Below, piece by piece: positions 46,740 to 58,297 of a DNA stretch of 64,000 nt. How positions within the stretch are numbered: position 1 is the stretch's first letter; the number at the start of each line of letters is the position of its first letter. The DNA comes from Thalassotalea sp. Its GTDB lineage: Bacteria; Pseudomonadota; Gammaproteobacteria; Enterobacterales; Alteromonadaceae. Below the pieces are notes generated by a model. The model made no database searches. It saw nothing but the letters and a program-made list of their open reading frames with translations, and was not told the origin of the DNA. The translations under genes were made by a program, and so were the position numbers. The stretch lies in contig JAQWHD010000039.1 of assembly GCA_029237915.1 (NCBI GenBank), forward strand, positions 1 to 64,000. Direction: 5' to 3'.

Positions 46740-47375
46740 TTAAATTTGTTTTAATAAATCTTTTGCCGCAGCAACAAAGCTACGACGTTTAAATAATATA
46801 ATACGACGCTTACCGCCGACTTGTCGCCAAAGTACTGTGGCACGAACACCAGCAAGTAATAAGGCTCTGATGCGATTTTGATTGCCAACTTGTTTTAATA
46901 TGTTTGGCTCACCAGCTATCTGAATTTTTGTGCCCAACGGGCTAATAACGTCAGTATAAATACTGGCCATATTACTGATCATTTGATCGCTGTCTATTTC
47001 AAAGTGAGCAAGCTGTCTTTGGCAATCGTCAATCTTTGCTTCTAATGCAGCTAACGCTTTCGAGTTACCTTTTAAGCGGCGTTCTAAATTCATCAAACTG
47101 ACGATGTATCTGGTTAGCTCAGGATCTTTTTTCGCTGTGCTATCACCAATTTGAGTAAACATCATAGTTAATCCTTCTTGTAGATTAACTAATTCATCAC
47201 CGTAGACGTTCAAGGTATTGCTTGGCGTCATATTAATAATGCTATTAAGCATTAATGTAAATAAATCATCGTCGAGCTGATTTTTACGGGCAATACCTTG
47301 CACCATTACCGCAGTCTGACAAATTGCGGCGAAGGCTATGGTTTGTTCAACAATGCTGTTGTTCGTTGTAGACAA
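46740..47375 (-). CDS. hflD: HflD family lysogenization regulator homologue
   Basis: This 211-residue helical protein is peripheral to the inner membrane. In E. coli HflD (YcfC) limits phage lambda lysogeny by binding CII; its native role is unclear. The family pattern is recognisable: AAICQTAVMVQGIARKN at the start, MTPSNTLNVYG in the middle, and QNRIRALLLAGVRATVLWRQVGGKR near the end. It is 13 bases downstream of mnmA and is probably translated from the same message. Confidence 0.9.
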   Translation of the reverse strand: MSTTNNSIVEQTIAFAAICQTAVMVQGIARKNQLDDDLFTLMLNSIINMTPSNTLNVYGDELVNLQEGLTMMFTQIGDSTAKKDPELTRYIVSLMNLERRLKGNSKALAALEAKIDDCQRQLAHFEIDSDQMISNMASIYTDVISPLGTKIQIAGEPNILKQVGNQNRIRALLLAGVRATVLWRQVGGKRRIILFKRRSFVAAAKDLLKQI

Positions 47376-47388
47376 GGTGAGTCCTTTA

Positions 47389-48534
47389 CTATCGGATCAA
47401 GGTGTCAATAATACCGCCACCAAGACATACTTCATCTTGATAAAATACCACTGATTGGCCTGGAGTTACCGAGCTTTGTTGTTGATCAAAAAGTATTTGA
47501 TAATTTTCTTCATCAATACGTTTAACTGTGCAGGCAACATCTGCTTGGCGATACCTAGTTTTCACGGTACAAGTCATTGAGTCATTAATCGCTATAGGTG
47601 TTCTGTTAACCCAATGCAGTTGATCGGCTATTAGACCTTTTGAAAAAAGTCTAGGGTGATCACTGCCTTGGCCAACAATTAAAACATTACGCTGCATATC
47701 TTTATCAACAACATACCATGGTGCTTCGCCAGCATCTTTTAAGCCGCCAATGTGCAAACCTTTGCGTTGTCCTAAGGTGTGGTACATTAAGCCATCGTGC
47801 TTACCAACTTCAACACCTTCAGCTGTTTCAATAATACCAGGCTGAGCAGGGAGGTAACGTCCTAAGAAATCTTTGAATTTACGTTCACCAATAAAACAAA
47901 TACCGGTTGAATCTTTTTTGTTGTGAGTAATTAAACCTTCACGCTCGGCAATAGCACGAACTTCTGGTTTCTCAATATTGCCAACAGGGAAAAGAGTTTG
48001 GCCCACTTGCTTGTCGCTCAATGTATAAAGAAAGTAACTTTGATCTTTATTACTGTCTAAACCACGTAGCATTTCAAATTTGTTAGTTTCTTCATTAAAA
48101 CGGCGCTGTACGTAATGACCCGTAGCGATGTAATCGGCGCCCATGTCTTCACATGCAAATTCCAGAAAGGCTTTAAATTTGATTTCTTTATTACAGATAA
48201 TATCTGGGTTAGGGGTACGACCCAATTTGTATTCTTCTAAGAAATACTCAAATACATTATCCCAATATTCAGTAGCAAAGTTTATAGTATGTAATTCGAT
48301 ACCAAGTTTGTCACAAACGTCTTGAGCGTCACGTAAGTCGTCAATTGCCGTACAATACTCGTCGTCGTCATCTTCTTCCCAGTTTTTCATGAAAAGACCT
48401 TCAACCTGATAACCTTGCTGTTTTAACAAGTAAGCAGATACAGAAGAATCAACACCGCCAGACATTCCAACGATGACTTTTAATTTTTCGTTACCATTAT
48501 TTTCGGTAGTAGTATTCAATGTTTCAGCACTCAC
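47389..48534 (-). CDS. mnmA: tRNA 2-thiouridylase MnmA
   Basis: This enzyme puts sulfur on C2 of U34 in tRNA for Lys, Glu and Gln. The 381 residues have PP-loop GMSGGVDSS near 23-31. The first catalytic cysteine is in [16 protein letters not shown] and the second in [12 protein letters not shown]. The family insertion EEDDDDEYC is present. It is the first gene of the mnmA-hflD-purB unit. Confidence 0.96.
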   Translation of the reverse strand: MSAETLNTTTENNGNEKLKVIVGMSGGVDSSVSAYLLKQQGYQVEGLFMKNWEEDDDDEYCTAIDDLRDAQDVCDKLGIELHTINFATEYWDNVFEYFLEEYKLGRTPNPDIICNKEIKFKAFLEFACEDMGADYIATGHYVQRRFNEETNKFEMLRGLDSNKDQSYFLYTLSDKQVGQTLFPVGNIEKPEVRAIAEREGLITHNKKDSTGICFIGERKFKDFLGRYLPAQPGIIETAEGVEVGKHDGLMYHTLGQRKGLHIGGLKDAGEAPWYVVDKDMQRNVLIVGQGSDHPRLFSKGLIADQLHWVNRTPIAINDSMTCTVKTRYRQADVACTVKRIDEENYQILFDQQQSSVTPGQSVVFYQDEVCLGGGIIDTLIR

Positions 48535-48738
48535 GAACTTATATTTCCTAGTCTAGGTTTGGTTAAGCTTTAGCTTAGGTATAGCTTAAATCTAGTACAG
48601 ATCCCGCTGACAAATAACTGATGCGGTTAGCTAAGGTATAAAATGGCGCAAATTGTAGCACGATTTAGTTGTTTAAATCATCCCTAAAACATTAAAAACA
48701 GTTACTTTTATTGTATAATGTTGTCTTATCTTAACCAG

Positions 48739-49191
48739 TTAAATATTACTGTGTAATATAGATAGTGGATAACGCTTGCCTTGCAGATAATCATCAATAC
48801 ATTCAAGCACTAATGGACTTCGTATTTGACTACCTTTAGCTATCAGCTGTTGGTGAGTTAACCACAAGGCTTGGATGATGTCAGAATCCTCAGGAGCCGT
48901 TGTGGCGAAGTGGTCTAATTCACAGACAAAGCAAAACCTTAAATAGTAAAGGTTTATGTCTTCTCTAAAATGATAATAAATACCGCTCAAACTTTGTGGT
49001 TCAACGGTTAACCCCGTCTCTTCTTTTACTTCTCTTTTTAGCGCGGTGATGATGTTTTCGTTTGCTTCAATATGACCCGCAGGTTGATTATAAACCACCT
49101 TTCCTGAGTCAATTTCTTCAACAATGAGAAATTTACCTTGGTGATGAATAATTGCTGCAACAGTGGCATTGGGTTTGAATTGTTCAGTCAC
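48739..49191 (-). CDS. nudJ: Nudix phosphatase NudJ
   Basis: This 150-residue Nudix hydrolase (YmfB) removes phosphate from thiamine diphosphate and nucleoside di- or triphosphates in E. coli. The Nudix box is GHIEANENIITALKREVKEE plus TG. The N-terminal NATVAAIIHHQGKFLIVEE is family-typical. Position between rluE and mnmA matches E. coli. It is separated from mnmA by about 200 bases without an obvious terminator. Confidence 0.92.
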   Translation of the reverse strand: MTEQFKPNATVAAIIHHQGKFLIVEEIDSGKVVYNQPAGHIEANENIITALKREVKEETGLTVEPQSLSGIYYHFREDINLYYLRFCFVCELDHFATTAPEDSDIIQALWLTHQQLIAKGSQIRSPLVLECIDDYLQGKRYPLSILHSNI

Positions 49192-49213
49192 TTAAAACTC
49201 TCTTTATAATCTA

Positions 49214-49233
49214 TTTATAGTAACGCGTAACTG
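49214..49233. repeat. Dispersed 20-base repeat, copy 2
   Basis: This block differs from 6722-6741 at one position and lies between nudJ and rluE. Confidence 0.45.
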
Positions 49234-49267
49234 CTTGCTTTTTAGTTAACGCATTGATTTATCTGTA

Positions 49268-49927
49268 TTAATCTAAAACTTTACACTTACCAGGTTGTAA
49301 CTCATCTAAACTGTATTTACCAATAGCATAACGTATTAAACGTAGGGTCGGATGGCCAATGTGGGCTGTCATTCGTCTAACCTGCCTGTTTTTACCTTCC
49401 GTAATGATAACTTCAAGCCAAGTGGTTGGTATATTTTTACGCTCTCGAATTGGTGGCGTTCTAGGCCATATTTTTGGCTCAGTCATGACCTTAACTTTAG
49501 CCGGCTTAGTCATACCATCTTTTAATTCAACACCATTTATTAACTGGTTTATTGCATCAATTTCTGGCTCACCTTCAACTTGTACCCAGTATATCTTTTC
49601 TTTGCCATTTTCTGGATTAGCTAACTGATGAATTAACTTGCCGTCATTAGTCAGTAATAGTAAACCTTCCGAGTCTTTATCTAAACGACCTGCAGCATAA
49701 ACATTTTCGATATCGATATAATCTTTTAGGGTTTTACGGTTTTGATCATCAGTAAATTGCGTTAATACGTCAAAGGGCTTATTAAAAAGCACAACTTTAG
49801 TTGGTCCGGTATCGTGTTTAACCTTGTTTACAACTGGTTTACCACGTCTATTACTAGATGTAGGTCTTGTTTTGTTAAATTTCTTATTAGCGGGTGGTGC
49901 TTGACGAGATCGCAATATAAGTTCCAA
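49268..49927 (-). CDS. rluE: 23S rRNA pseudouridine synthase RluE
   Basis: This enzyme makes pseudouridine 2457 of 23S rRNA. The catalytic aspartate lies in [35 protein letters not shown] is the RsuA/RluE signature. No S4 domain precedes it, as in RluE. There is no ATG near the expected N-terminus: the listed start is TTG (219 residues), with another TTG four codons later. Neither has a clear ribosome site, so the exact start is uncertain. It diverges from icd as in E. coli. Confidence 0.9.
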   Translation of the reverse strand: MELILRSRQAPPANKKFNKTRPTSSNRRGKPVVNKVKHDTGPTKVVLFNKPFDVLTQFTDDQNRKTLKDYIDIENVYAAGRLDKDSEGLLLLTNDGKLIHQLANPENGKEKIYWVQVEGEPEIDAINQLINGVELKDGMTKPAKVKVMTEPKIWPRTPPIRERKNIPTTWLEVIITEGKNRQVRRMTAHIGHPTLRLIRYAIGKYSLDELQPGKCKVLD

Positions 49928-50184
49928 TAGTTAATGTATAACTTGCAGATGCCTATACATTCATCAAATGTATAATGACTATAAACAAAGTTAGTATAAA
50001 GAGTGCCGTTACGCTCTATTTTAATCAATTAACTGCTGATATACTACCGCCCGATTAGACTATTTGTTCTAAATTTAATGGCGACAAATAGTAAATAACT
50101 ACCTAATAAATATAACTATTGAAGAATTCAGTAGTTATCAAAAAAATCTCATTCATCTTCCATTTGATGAAGAGAATTAAATAA

Positions 50185-52428
<2,244 letters not shown>

Positions 52429-52464
52429 TTTTTATTAAGTTTAACTTAGTTAACTAGCTAACAA

Positions 52465-52495
52465 GGCCATGTACATTTGTATGTGGCTTTTTTTT
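52465..52495 (+). terminator. Terminator of icd
   Basis: An imperfect stem GCCATGTACA / TGTATGTGGC with loop TTTG is followed by eight T. Confidence 0.75.
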
Positions 52496-52695
52496 GCCAA
52501 AATTTCATAAAGCTATAATGTTGAAACTCTACTAGAGCATTGAATTAATAACATTTTAATTGGTAAAAAGCGTTTAATGGATTGAGTCTTAGATTTTATC
52601 GACAATATAAAGGTGAAGTTGAGAAGGGCAGATCAGTGCAACAAAATAGCTATTATAAAAATACTATTTTGCTACACCTAAATAATAATTAAATA

Positions 52696-52908
52696 TTACT
52701 CAATATCTGTTGGTTTTATACTTGCAGCATTTTGACCTTTAGGGCCATCGTTTAATTCATAATCAACCGGTTGCCCAGCTTTTAATGTGCGGTATCCTTC
52801 CATTTGAATTGTTGAGTAGTGTGCAAAAATATCATCACCACCTTCTTCTGGTCGAATAAAGCCGAAGCCTTTCGCGTTGTTAAACCATTTTACCGTACCG
52901 TTAGCCAT
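52696..52908 (-). CDS. cspD: Cold-shock domain protein CspD
   Basis: This 70-residue protein is a single cold-shock domain with RNP1 KGFGFIRP and RNP2 DIFAHYS, binding single-stranded DNA or RNA. The start is the ATG with AAGGA nine bases before it; the open frame continues 29 codons upstream without support. It diverges from clpS, as cspD does in E. coli, where it inhibits replication in stationary phase. The position supports CspD over other Csp paralogues. Confidence 0.88.
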   Translation of the reverse strand: MANGTVKWFNNAKGFGFIRPEEGGDDIFAHYSTIQMEGYRTLKAGQPVDYELNDGPKGQNAASIKPTDIE

Positions 52909-53153
52909 ACTTCTAAATCCTTCTTTTGAATCGGTATTTATATTTATTATTTTTACTTTTAGTAAAGAATTAACTTCTTTATGTTTATGCCTCACTAAAT
53001 TTGATAAAATAGTGAAACAAGTGTGATTAAATTTTAATCACTTATAAAATTTAGATAATTTCTGTGAATAGTCAAGTTAAATCCTTGGTTTTTTTTACAA
53101 AAAATTTACAAAAAAGTTTTCTCTCCGAGCTAAAATGAGGCTATATTTTAAGT

Positions 53154-53474
53154 ATGGGTAATATAAAAGACGTGATTGATAGTGAAAATCAAGTTGAGCA
53201 GGACGCTAGGGCAAAAATAAAACGCCCATCTATGTATAAAGTTGTACTATTAAATGACGATTACACGCCAATGGACTTTGTAATTGAAGTTTTATGCAAT
53301 ATTTTTCACATGGATAGTGATAATGCAACCGAAACTATGCTAACAATACATTATAAAGGAAAAGCGAGTTGTGGTGTTTTTACCGCAGACGTCGCAGAAA
53401 CTAAAGTTGATCAGGTAATTCGTTTTGCACAAGAACACCAACATCCTTTAATGTGTACGATGGAACAAGTATAA
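53154..53474 (+). CDS. clpS: ClpS, N-degron adaptor
   Basis: This 106-residue adaptor hands proteins with Leu, Phe, Tyr or Trp N-termini to ClpAP. It has the family core KVVLLNDDYTPMDFVIEVL, whose NDD..P..F residues form the N-end pocket, and a matching HYKGKASCGVFTADVAETK. It lies 70 bases before clpA and is probably co-transcribed. The transferases that make such N-termini (aat, bpt) are encoded in the same window. Confidence 0.96.
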   Translation: MGNIKDVIDSENQVEQDARAKIKRPSMYKVVLLNDDYTPMDFVIEVLCNIFHMDSDNATETMLTIHYKGKASCGVFTADVAETKVDQVIRFAQEHQHPLMCTMEQV

Positions 53475-53544
53475 AAGTAAATTGTCATACGAGGTAATGG
53501 TTAATGATTTTTAACCAATGCAGTAATAATCTCCAGGAGCGCTT

Positions 53545-55806
53545 ATGTTAAATAAAGACTTAGAAATTTCCTTAAATTTAGCTTTCCGTCAAGCTAAAGA
53601 CTCTCGCCATGAATTTATGACGGTTGAGCACTTATTACTAGCGCTACTTGAAAACCCTGAAGCCCTAGATGCAATTAATGCATGTGGCGGGGACTTATCG
53701 AAATTAAAAATTGAATTATTAAACTTCATTGGTGAAACCACACCGATGATCCCATCAGCTGAAGCAGATAAAGAAACTCAGCCTACATTAGGGTTTCAGA
53801 GAGTTTTACAACGTGCCGTTTTTCATGTGCAGTCATCAGGTAAAACAGAAGTAAATGGCGCTAACGTGTTAGTGGCTATCTTTAGTGAACAAGAATCACA
53901 AGCAGCATATTTGTTAAAGAAATCTGATATTACCCGTTTAGATATCGTTAATTTCATCTCTCATGGTATTTCTAAATCGCCAGCGGGTAGTGATGAAGTT
54001 CCTGGGCTAGAAGAAAGCCCTGAAGTAGCCGAAACGCAAACTAGCCTTGATACTTATGCGGATAACTTAAACGTGCTTGCCCAAAAAGGTGAGATAGATC
54101 CTATGATCGGTCGCACTTTAGAACTCAATCGTGCAATTCAAGTATTAAGCCGTCGCCGTAAAAACAATCCATTATTTGTCGGTGAAGCCGGCGTTGGTAA
54201 AACTGCACTAGCAGAAGGTTTAGCTAAACTTATCGTTGAGAACAAAGCACCAGAAGTATTAGCCGATGCAACGATATACTCTTTAGATTTAGGTGCATTA
54301 CTTGCCGGTACCAAATACCGTGGCGATTTTGAAAAACGCTTTAAAAATCTATTAAAAGAATTGGAAAAAGACAAGCACGCTATTTTATTTATTGATGAAA
54401 TTCATACCATCATTGGCGCCGGCGCAGCATCTGGCGGCATGATGGATGCATCCAATTTAATTAAGCCATTACTTTCTTCAGGTAAGTTGCGCTGTATGGG
54501 CTCTACCACTTTCCAGGAATTTAAAACTATTTTTGAGAAAGATCGTGCACTTGCTCGTCGTTTCCAAAAAATTGATGTGCATGAACCAAGTGTTGATGAA
54601 ACAACCAAAATATTACATGGCTTAAAAGAGCGTTACGAGTCACACCATAATGTTAAGTACACTAATAAAGCCCTGCACGCAGCCGCAGAACTGTCTGCTA
54701 AGTACATTAATGACAGGTTCTTACCTGACAAAGCTATTGATGTGATCGATGAAGCTGGGGCTAAACAGCAACTTGTAGCAGCTTCTAAACGTAAGAAAGT
54801 CATTAACATTGGTGATATTGAAACGGTAGTCGCTAACATAGCTCGTATTCCGGAAAAATCAGTATCATCGACAGAAAAAGACAGCCTAATGAATATTGAC
54901 CGAAATCTTAAGATGGTGGTCTTTGGTCAAGATAAAGCTATTGATAGTTTAACGGCAACTATTCGCTTAAGTAGAGCTGGACTTGGTCATGAAGAGAAGC
55001 CAATCGGTTCTTTCTTATTCTCTGGTCCAACAGGTGTAGGTAAAACAGAAGTTACCCAACAGTTAGCTAAACAGCTAGGTGTTGAGCTGCAACGTTTCGA
55101 TATGTCTGAGTACATGGAAAAACACGCGGTAAGTCGTTTGATAGGTGCTCCTCCAGGATATGTTGGTTATGAACAAGGTGGTTTATTAACGGATGCTGTA
55201 ATTAAACACCCACACTCAGTTATTTTATTAGATGAGATTGAAAAAGCGCACAGCGATATTTTTAATATCTTATTACAAGTTATGGATCACGGTACGCTTA
55301 CTGACAATAACGGTAGAAAAGCCGATTTTAGAAACGTTATCTTGGTATTAACCACCAACGCCGGGGTTTATGAAACCACGCGTAAATCTATTGGTTTTCA
55401 ACAACAAGACCATACTCATGATGCGATGAGCGAAATTAATCGAACTTTCTCTCCTGAATTTAGAAATCGATTAGACTCAATTGTCTGGTTTAACAACTTG
55501 GACAGTCAAATTATTGAGCAAGTGGTTGATAAATTCATTGTTGAACTACAAGCTCAGCTTGATAACAAAGGTGTATCGTTAGAGTTATCAACCAAAGCTC
55601 GAGCATGGTTAGCTAAGCACGGTTATGATAAAGCTATGGGGGCCCGCCCAATGGCAAGGTTGATACAAGAGCAGTTGAAAAAACCTCTGGCCAATGAATT
55701 ACTCTTTGGCGAGTTAATGCAAGGCGGTGTTGCTAAGGTTGATGCTAATAATAAAAAAGATTGTTTGGTTTTAACTTATGAGAAAAAAGCTGAATTAGTT
55801 TCTTAG
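53545..55806 (+). CDS. clpA: ClpA, ATPase of the ClpAP protease
   Basis: This 753-residue HSP100 unfoldase feeds ClpP. It has an N-terminal ClpS-binding repeat domain (1-140), then AAA-1 with Walker A GEAGVGKT and AAA-2 with GPTGVGKT. The pore loop is in KYRGDFE, and there is an EMEKHAVSRLIGAPPGYVGYEQGG-like segment. There is no long middle coiled coil, so it is ClpA and not ClpB. clpP is not in the window. The gene ends at a strong terminator. Confidence 0.96.
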   Translation: MLNKDLEISLNLAFRQAKDSRHEFMTVEHLLLALLENPEALDAINACGGDLSKLKIELLNFIGETTPMIPSAEADKETQPTLGFQRVLQRAVFHVQSSGKTEVNGANVLVAIFSEQESQAAYLLKKSDITRLDIVNFISHGISKSPAGSDEVPGLEESPEVAETQTSLDTYADNLNVLAQKGEIDPMIGRTLELNRAIQVLSRRRKNNPLFVGEAGVGKTALAEGLAKLIVENKAPEVLADATIYSLDLGALLAGTKYRGDFEKRFKNLLKELEKDKHAILFIDEIHTIIGAGAASGGMMDASNLIKPLLSSGKLRCMGSTTFQEFKTIFEKDRALARRFQKIDVHEPSVDETTKILHGLKERYESHHNVKYTNKALHAAAELSAKYINDRFLPDKAIDVIDEAGAKQQLVAASKRKKVINIGDIETVVANIARIPEKSVSSTEKDSLMNIDRNLKMVVFGQDKAIDSLTATIRLSRAGLGHEEKPIGSFLFSGPTGVGKTEVTQQLAKQLGVELQRFDMSEYMEKHAVSRLIGAPPGYVGYEQGGLLTDAVIKHPHSVILLDEIEKAHSDIFNILLQVMDHGTLTDNNGRKADFRNVILVLTTNAGVYETTRKSIGFQQQDHTHDAMSEINRTFSPEFRNRLDSIVWFNNLDSQIIEQVVDKFIVELQAQLDNKGVSLELSTKARAWLAKHGYDKAMGARPMARLIQEQLKKPLANELLFGELMQGGVAKVDANNKKDCLVLTYEKKAELVS

Positions 55807-55838
55807 TAAACATAAATAAAATAGAACCTACGATAAAG

Positions 55839-55872
55839 AACCTTAAAGCTAATTACTTTAAGGTTTTTTTTT
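55839..55872 (+). terminator. Terminator of clpA
   Basis: AACCTTAAAG / CTTTAAGGTT arms with a 7-base loop are followed by a T run. Confidence 0.88.
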
Positions 55873-56208
55873 GCTGATAATATCGAGCTGTCACTTTTGT
55901 CACTGTATTGGCCTTTACTCGTGATACTTTCCCTTTTTAGGTAATACCTTAAGCCTATAAACCAAATTATTAATAGATATTCCATCTATACACTAGTTAT
56001 CCTACCTAGAGTGTTAATTATTTTTAAACTCATTTTTATAAGCTTTAACCATACTTATCAGGGTAGATTGACAATGTTATTGTTGTTAATGACTTGTGTA
56101 CTAAATTGTTAATAGCTATGTTTCGGATTTACTGTGTGTGCTATAAATCGGATCTAGAGCTGACCATCACTTCAGCAATTCATTCTTAGTTTAGGTATCT
56201 GCCCATAT
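55873..56208. other. Gap before the beta-helix gene
   Basis: AT-rich sequence must hold the promoter of the lipoprotein gene. No tRNA lies here, although E. coli has serW between clpA and infA. No hairpin or operator was recognised, and there is no strong ribosome site before the next ATG. Confidence 0.4.
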
Positions 56209-58170
56209 ATGAAAAATATTAATACTTCTTTTAAAACATTATTGTTAACACTCATGTTGTCAGTATTTCTTACTGGTTGTGGAGATGATGATAAAGATAA
56301 AAGTGATGAGGTGAACAATCCGCCTATAACGCAACCCCCGATTGAAGTGCCAGAAGTACCAGAAGTACCGGAAGTACCGGAAGTACCAGAAGTACCAGAA
56401 GTACCAGAAGTGCCACCAGTTGAGGTACCGAGTGCTTATAATGATTGTACAGATACTGTTTTAACTGGCGTTGGTTATGAATGTAAATTTATCACCAGTA
56501 CTGACTTTAACAATGACTTTGATCTAATCAATGCTCCAGACGGAATGCGTATACAGCCTAGATCGGGGGTGATTCATTGGACACCTCTTTCACATCAAGG
56601 TAATACTTCATATGACATTACAGTAACAACAGCCGGTGCAGAAATTACTACTTTTAATTTGGTGGTTGAAGGTGTAGGTCAAGCTGACCCTGAAGGTATT
56701 TATGTATCAGAAAATGGTAATGATCAAACAGCGGATGGCACGCCAAGCGCTCCTTTCTTAACTTTAAGTGCGGCAGCTAAGTATATAAAAGCGAATCCAA
56801 ATGTTAATGGTGGTTTTACCCTATTAATACGTGGTGGTATCTATGTTCACCCTGAGTTTGGGGAGCCGTTAGGTGACCGTAGTTCTTACATGGTACGGTT
56901 TACTAGTGAAGTAGGGACTGAGGCTTACCCAAATGTTATTAAAGCATTAGGAAATGAGTACCCTAAACTCGTTTCAGATGTAAATGTAATTAGCATTGTA
57001 AGCCATAGTGAACACTTTATTATTGAAAACCTAGAATTAGAGGGAACAATTCAAGATTTCACATTTGATGATGCCTTAGCTCTTTGGTGGGCAGATGGAC
57101 GTGATGCTTATTTGATTACTTCTGCGGCGATAATAAATAATGATTCTAAACATACAACGGTTCGTAATAATATAATTCATGACTTTAATGGTGCAGCATT
57201 AACTAATACCTATAGTGAGCATGTTGTATTTAAAGATAATATTATCTTTAACAATGGTTGGTGGTCTACATCGGGAACACATGGTTTTAATAACTCAAAA
57301 ATAGGGACTGATGATTCTGCAGAAACACCGGGTGAGAATAAATATACTGTTGAAGGTAATTTAGTTTATGCAAATGGATCTTTAATTATTTCTCATGTAT
57401 TTACTAAAGGAATGGTTGATTTAACTATCGATGAAGGTAATGGTCTACATTTACAAAACCGCGAGAAGAGTTTTCATGGCACCGCCAGCTTTACTGATAA
57501 CTTAATGGTATTTAATGGTAAAACCGGGCTTGGATTAAACACAGTTGATAAAGTAACGATCAAAAACAATTCCTTTTATCATAACGGCGAAGTTAATGAT
57601 GGTATTGAAACATTAGCAACAGAGCTGATGCTCTGGGACTCTTATGAAGGGACTGTTCAAGATAATTTATTACACTCTCTGCCAGAGGGACTAGCAATAA
57701 AAGATTTTCATGATAGTTATAATTCACTTGCCAGTCGTAATATTGTCAATAATACAGAAACGAATGCAAAAGAAGTGCCTAAAGTACCGGTTGATGGCGC
57801 TATTGAGTTAGTTGAACACGTTTTTACCGATCCCGAAGCTTTTGATTTTTCACCTGCAACAGAAGACTTTTCTGGGCTGGGCGCTAATGAAGATGTGCTT
57901 GAGCGAATGAAATTAAAGATGGCAGAATTTGGTCTGATTATCACTAGGATCTCTGTTGATGTTGATATGGCGTATCTTGAGAAAAATAGACAGTATGTTT
58001 TCGATACTTGGCCGACAGGTCCGATAGGTGATAAAGATGGCCACTTCTATGAAAATCTACTGATGCACGTTAAAATGACAGATGAAGAAGGTGTAAATGT
58101 AACCTGCACCTATACTTACGAACAGCGCTCCATTTATCCAGAAGCGCCAGAAGGTGTTCATTGTGAGTAA
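56209..58170 (+). CDS. Parallel beta-helix lipoprotein
   Basis: This 653-residue surface or periplasmic lipoprotein has lipobox FLTGC (C24) and an acidic DDDKDK stretch. A proline-rich stalk of VPE repeats covers about 45-72. An Ig-like segment follows (about 75-160, ending in FNLVVEG), then a region beginning GIYVSENGNDQTADGTPSAPF that leads into a right-handed parallel beta-helix. IENLELEG, VRNNIIHDFNGAAL, FKDNIIFNNGWW and IKNNSFYHNGE are successive coils. Such folds occur in polysaccharide lyases and adhesins, but I see no confident active site. It lies between clpA and infA, where E. coli has no such gene, so it looks like a lineage-specific insertion. Confidence 0.75.
   Translation: MKNINTSFKTLLLTLMLSVFLTGCGDDDKDKSDEVNNPPITQPPIEVPEVPEVPEVPEVPEVPEVPEVPPVEVPSAYNDCTDTVLTGVGYECKFITSTDFNNDFDLINAPDGMRIQPRSGVIHWTPLSHQGNTSYDITVTTAGAEITTFNLVVEGVGQADPEGIYVSENGNDQTADGTPSAPFLTLSAAAKYIKANPNVNGGFTLLIRGGIYVHPEFGEPLGDRSSYMVRFTSEVGTEAYPNVIKALGNEYPKLVSDVNVISIVSHSEHFIIENLELEGTIQDFTFDDALALWWADGRDAYLITSAAIINNDSKHTTVRNNIIHDFNGAALTNTYSEHVVFKDNIIFNNGWWSTSGTHGFNNSKIGTDDSAETPGENKYTVEGNLVYANGSLIISHVFTKGMVDLTIDEGNGLHLQNREKSFHGTASFTDNLMVFNGKTGLGLNTVDKVTIKNNSFYHNGEVNDGIETLATELMLWDSYEGTVQDNLLHSLPEGLAIKDFHDSYNSLASRNIVNNTETNAKEVPKVPVDGAIELVEHVFTDPEAFDFSPATEDFSGLGANEDVLERMKLKMAEFGLIITRISVDVDMAYLEKNRQYVFDTWPTGPIGDKDGHFYENLLMHVKMTDEEGVNVTCTYTYEQRSIYPEAPEGVHCE
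56344..56415 (+). repeat. Tandem 9-base repeat encoding Val-Pro-Glu stalk
   Basis: Eight in-frame copies of GAAGTACCA or its G variants encode Glu-Val-Pro. Whole-unit slippage would change stalk length without a frameshift. Confidence 0.9.
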
Positions 58171-58194
58171 ATGCAAATTTAAATAGCCAAAAAT

Positions 58195-58224
58195 AAAAAA
58201 CCTATTCTTTTGAATAGGTTTTTT
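58195..58224. terminator. Bidirectional terminator
   Basis: Perfect 13-base arms AAAAAACCTATTC and complement have loop TTTT, with T runs on both strands. It lies between the convergent beta-helix and rlmF genes. Confidence 0.85.
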
Positions 58225-58297
58225 GTTTTAACAATAAATTATCTTTTTCAGCTTACATAAAGGAAATACAACCGGTTGCTTTTATTGAAAGGTATAG

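Noticed and set aside
49828-50028. Small leftward frame upstream of and overlapping rluE
   Set aside because: It overlaps rluE in another frame, has no ribosome site, and the peptide is unlike any known protein.
52909-52995. N-terminal extension of cspD
   Set aside because: The extra 29 codons have no ribosome site and are not part of the cold-shock domain; an AAGGA site supports the internal ATG.
55807-56208. Search for a serW-like tRNA between clpA and infA
   Set aside because: E. coli has a tRNA in this interval, but no cloverleaf arms or TTCRA loop are visible in any gap here.
56344-56415. Tandem repeats considered as a CRISPR array
   Set aside because: The units are 9 bases, contiguous and in frame, with no spacers, so they are coding repeats.
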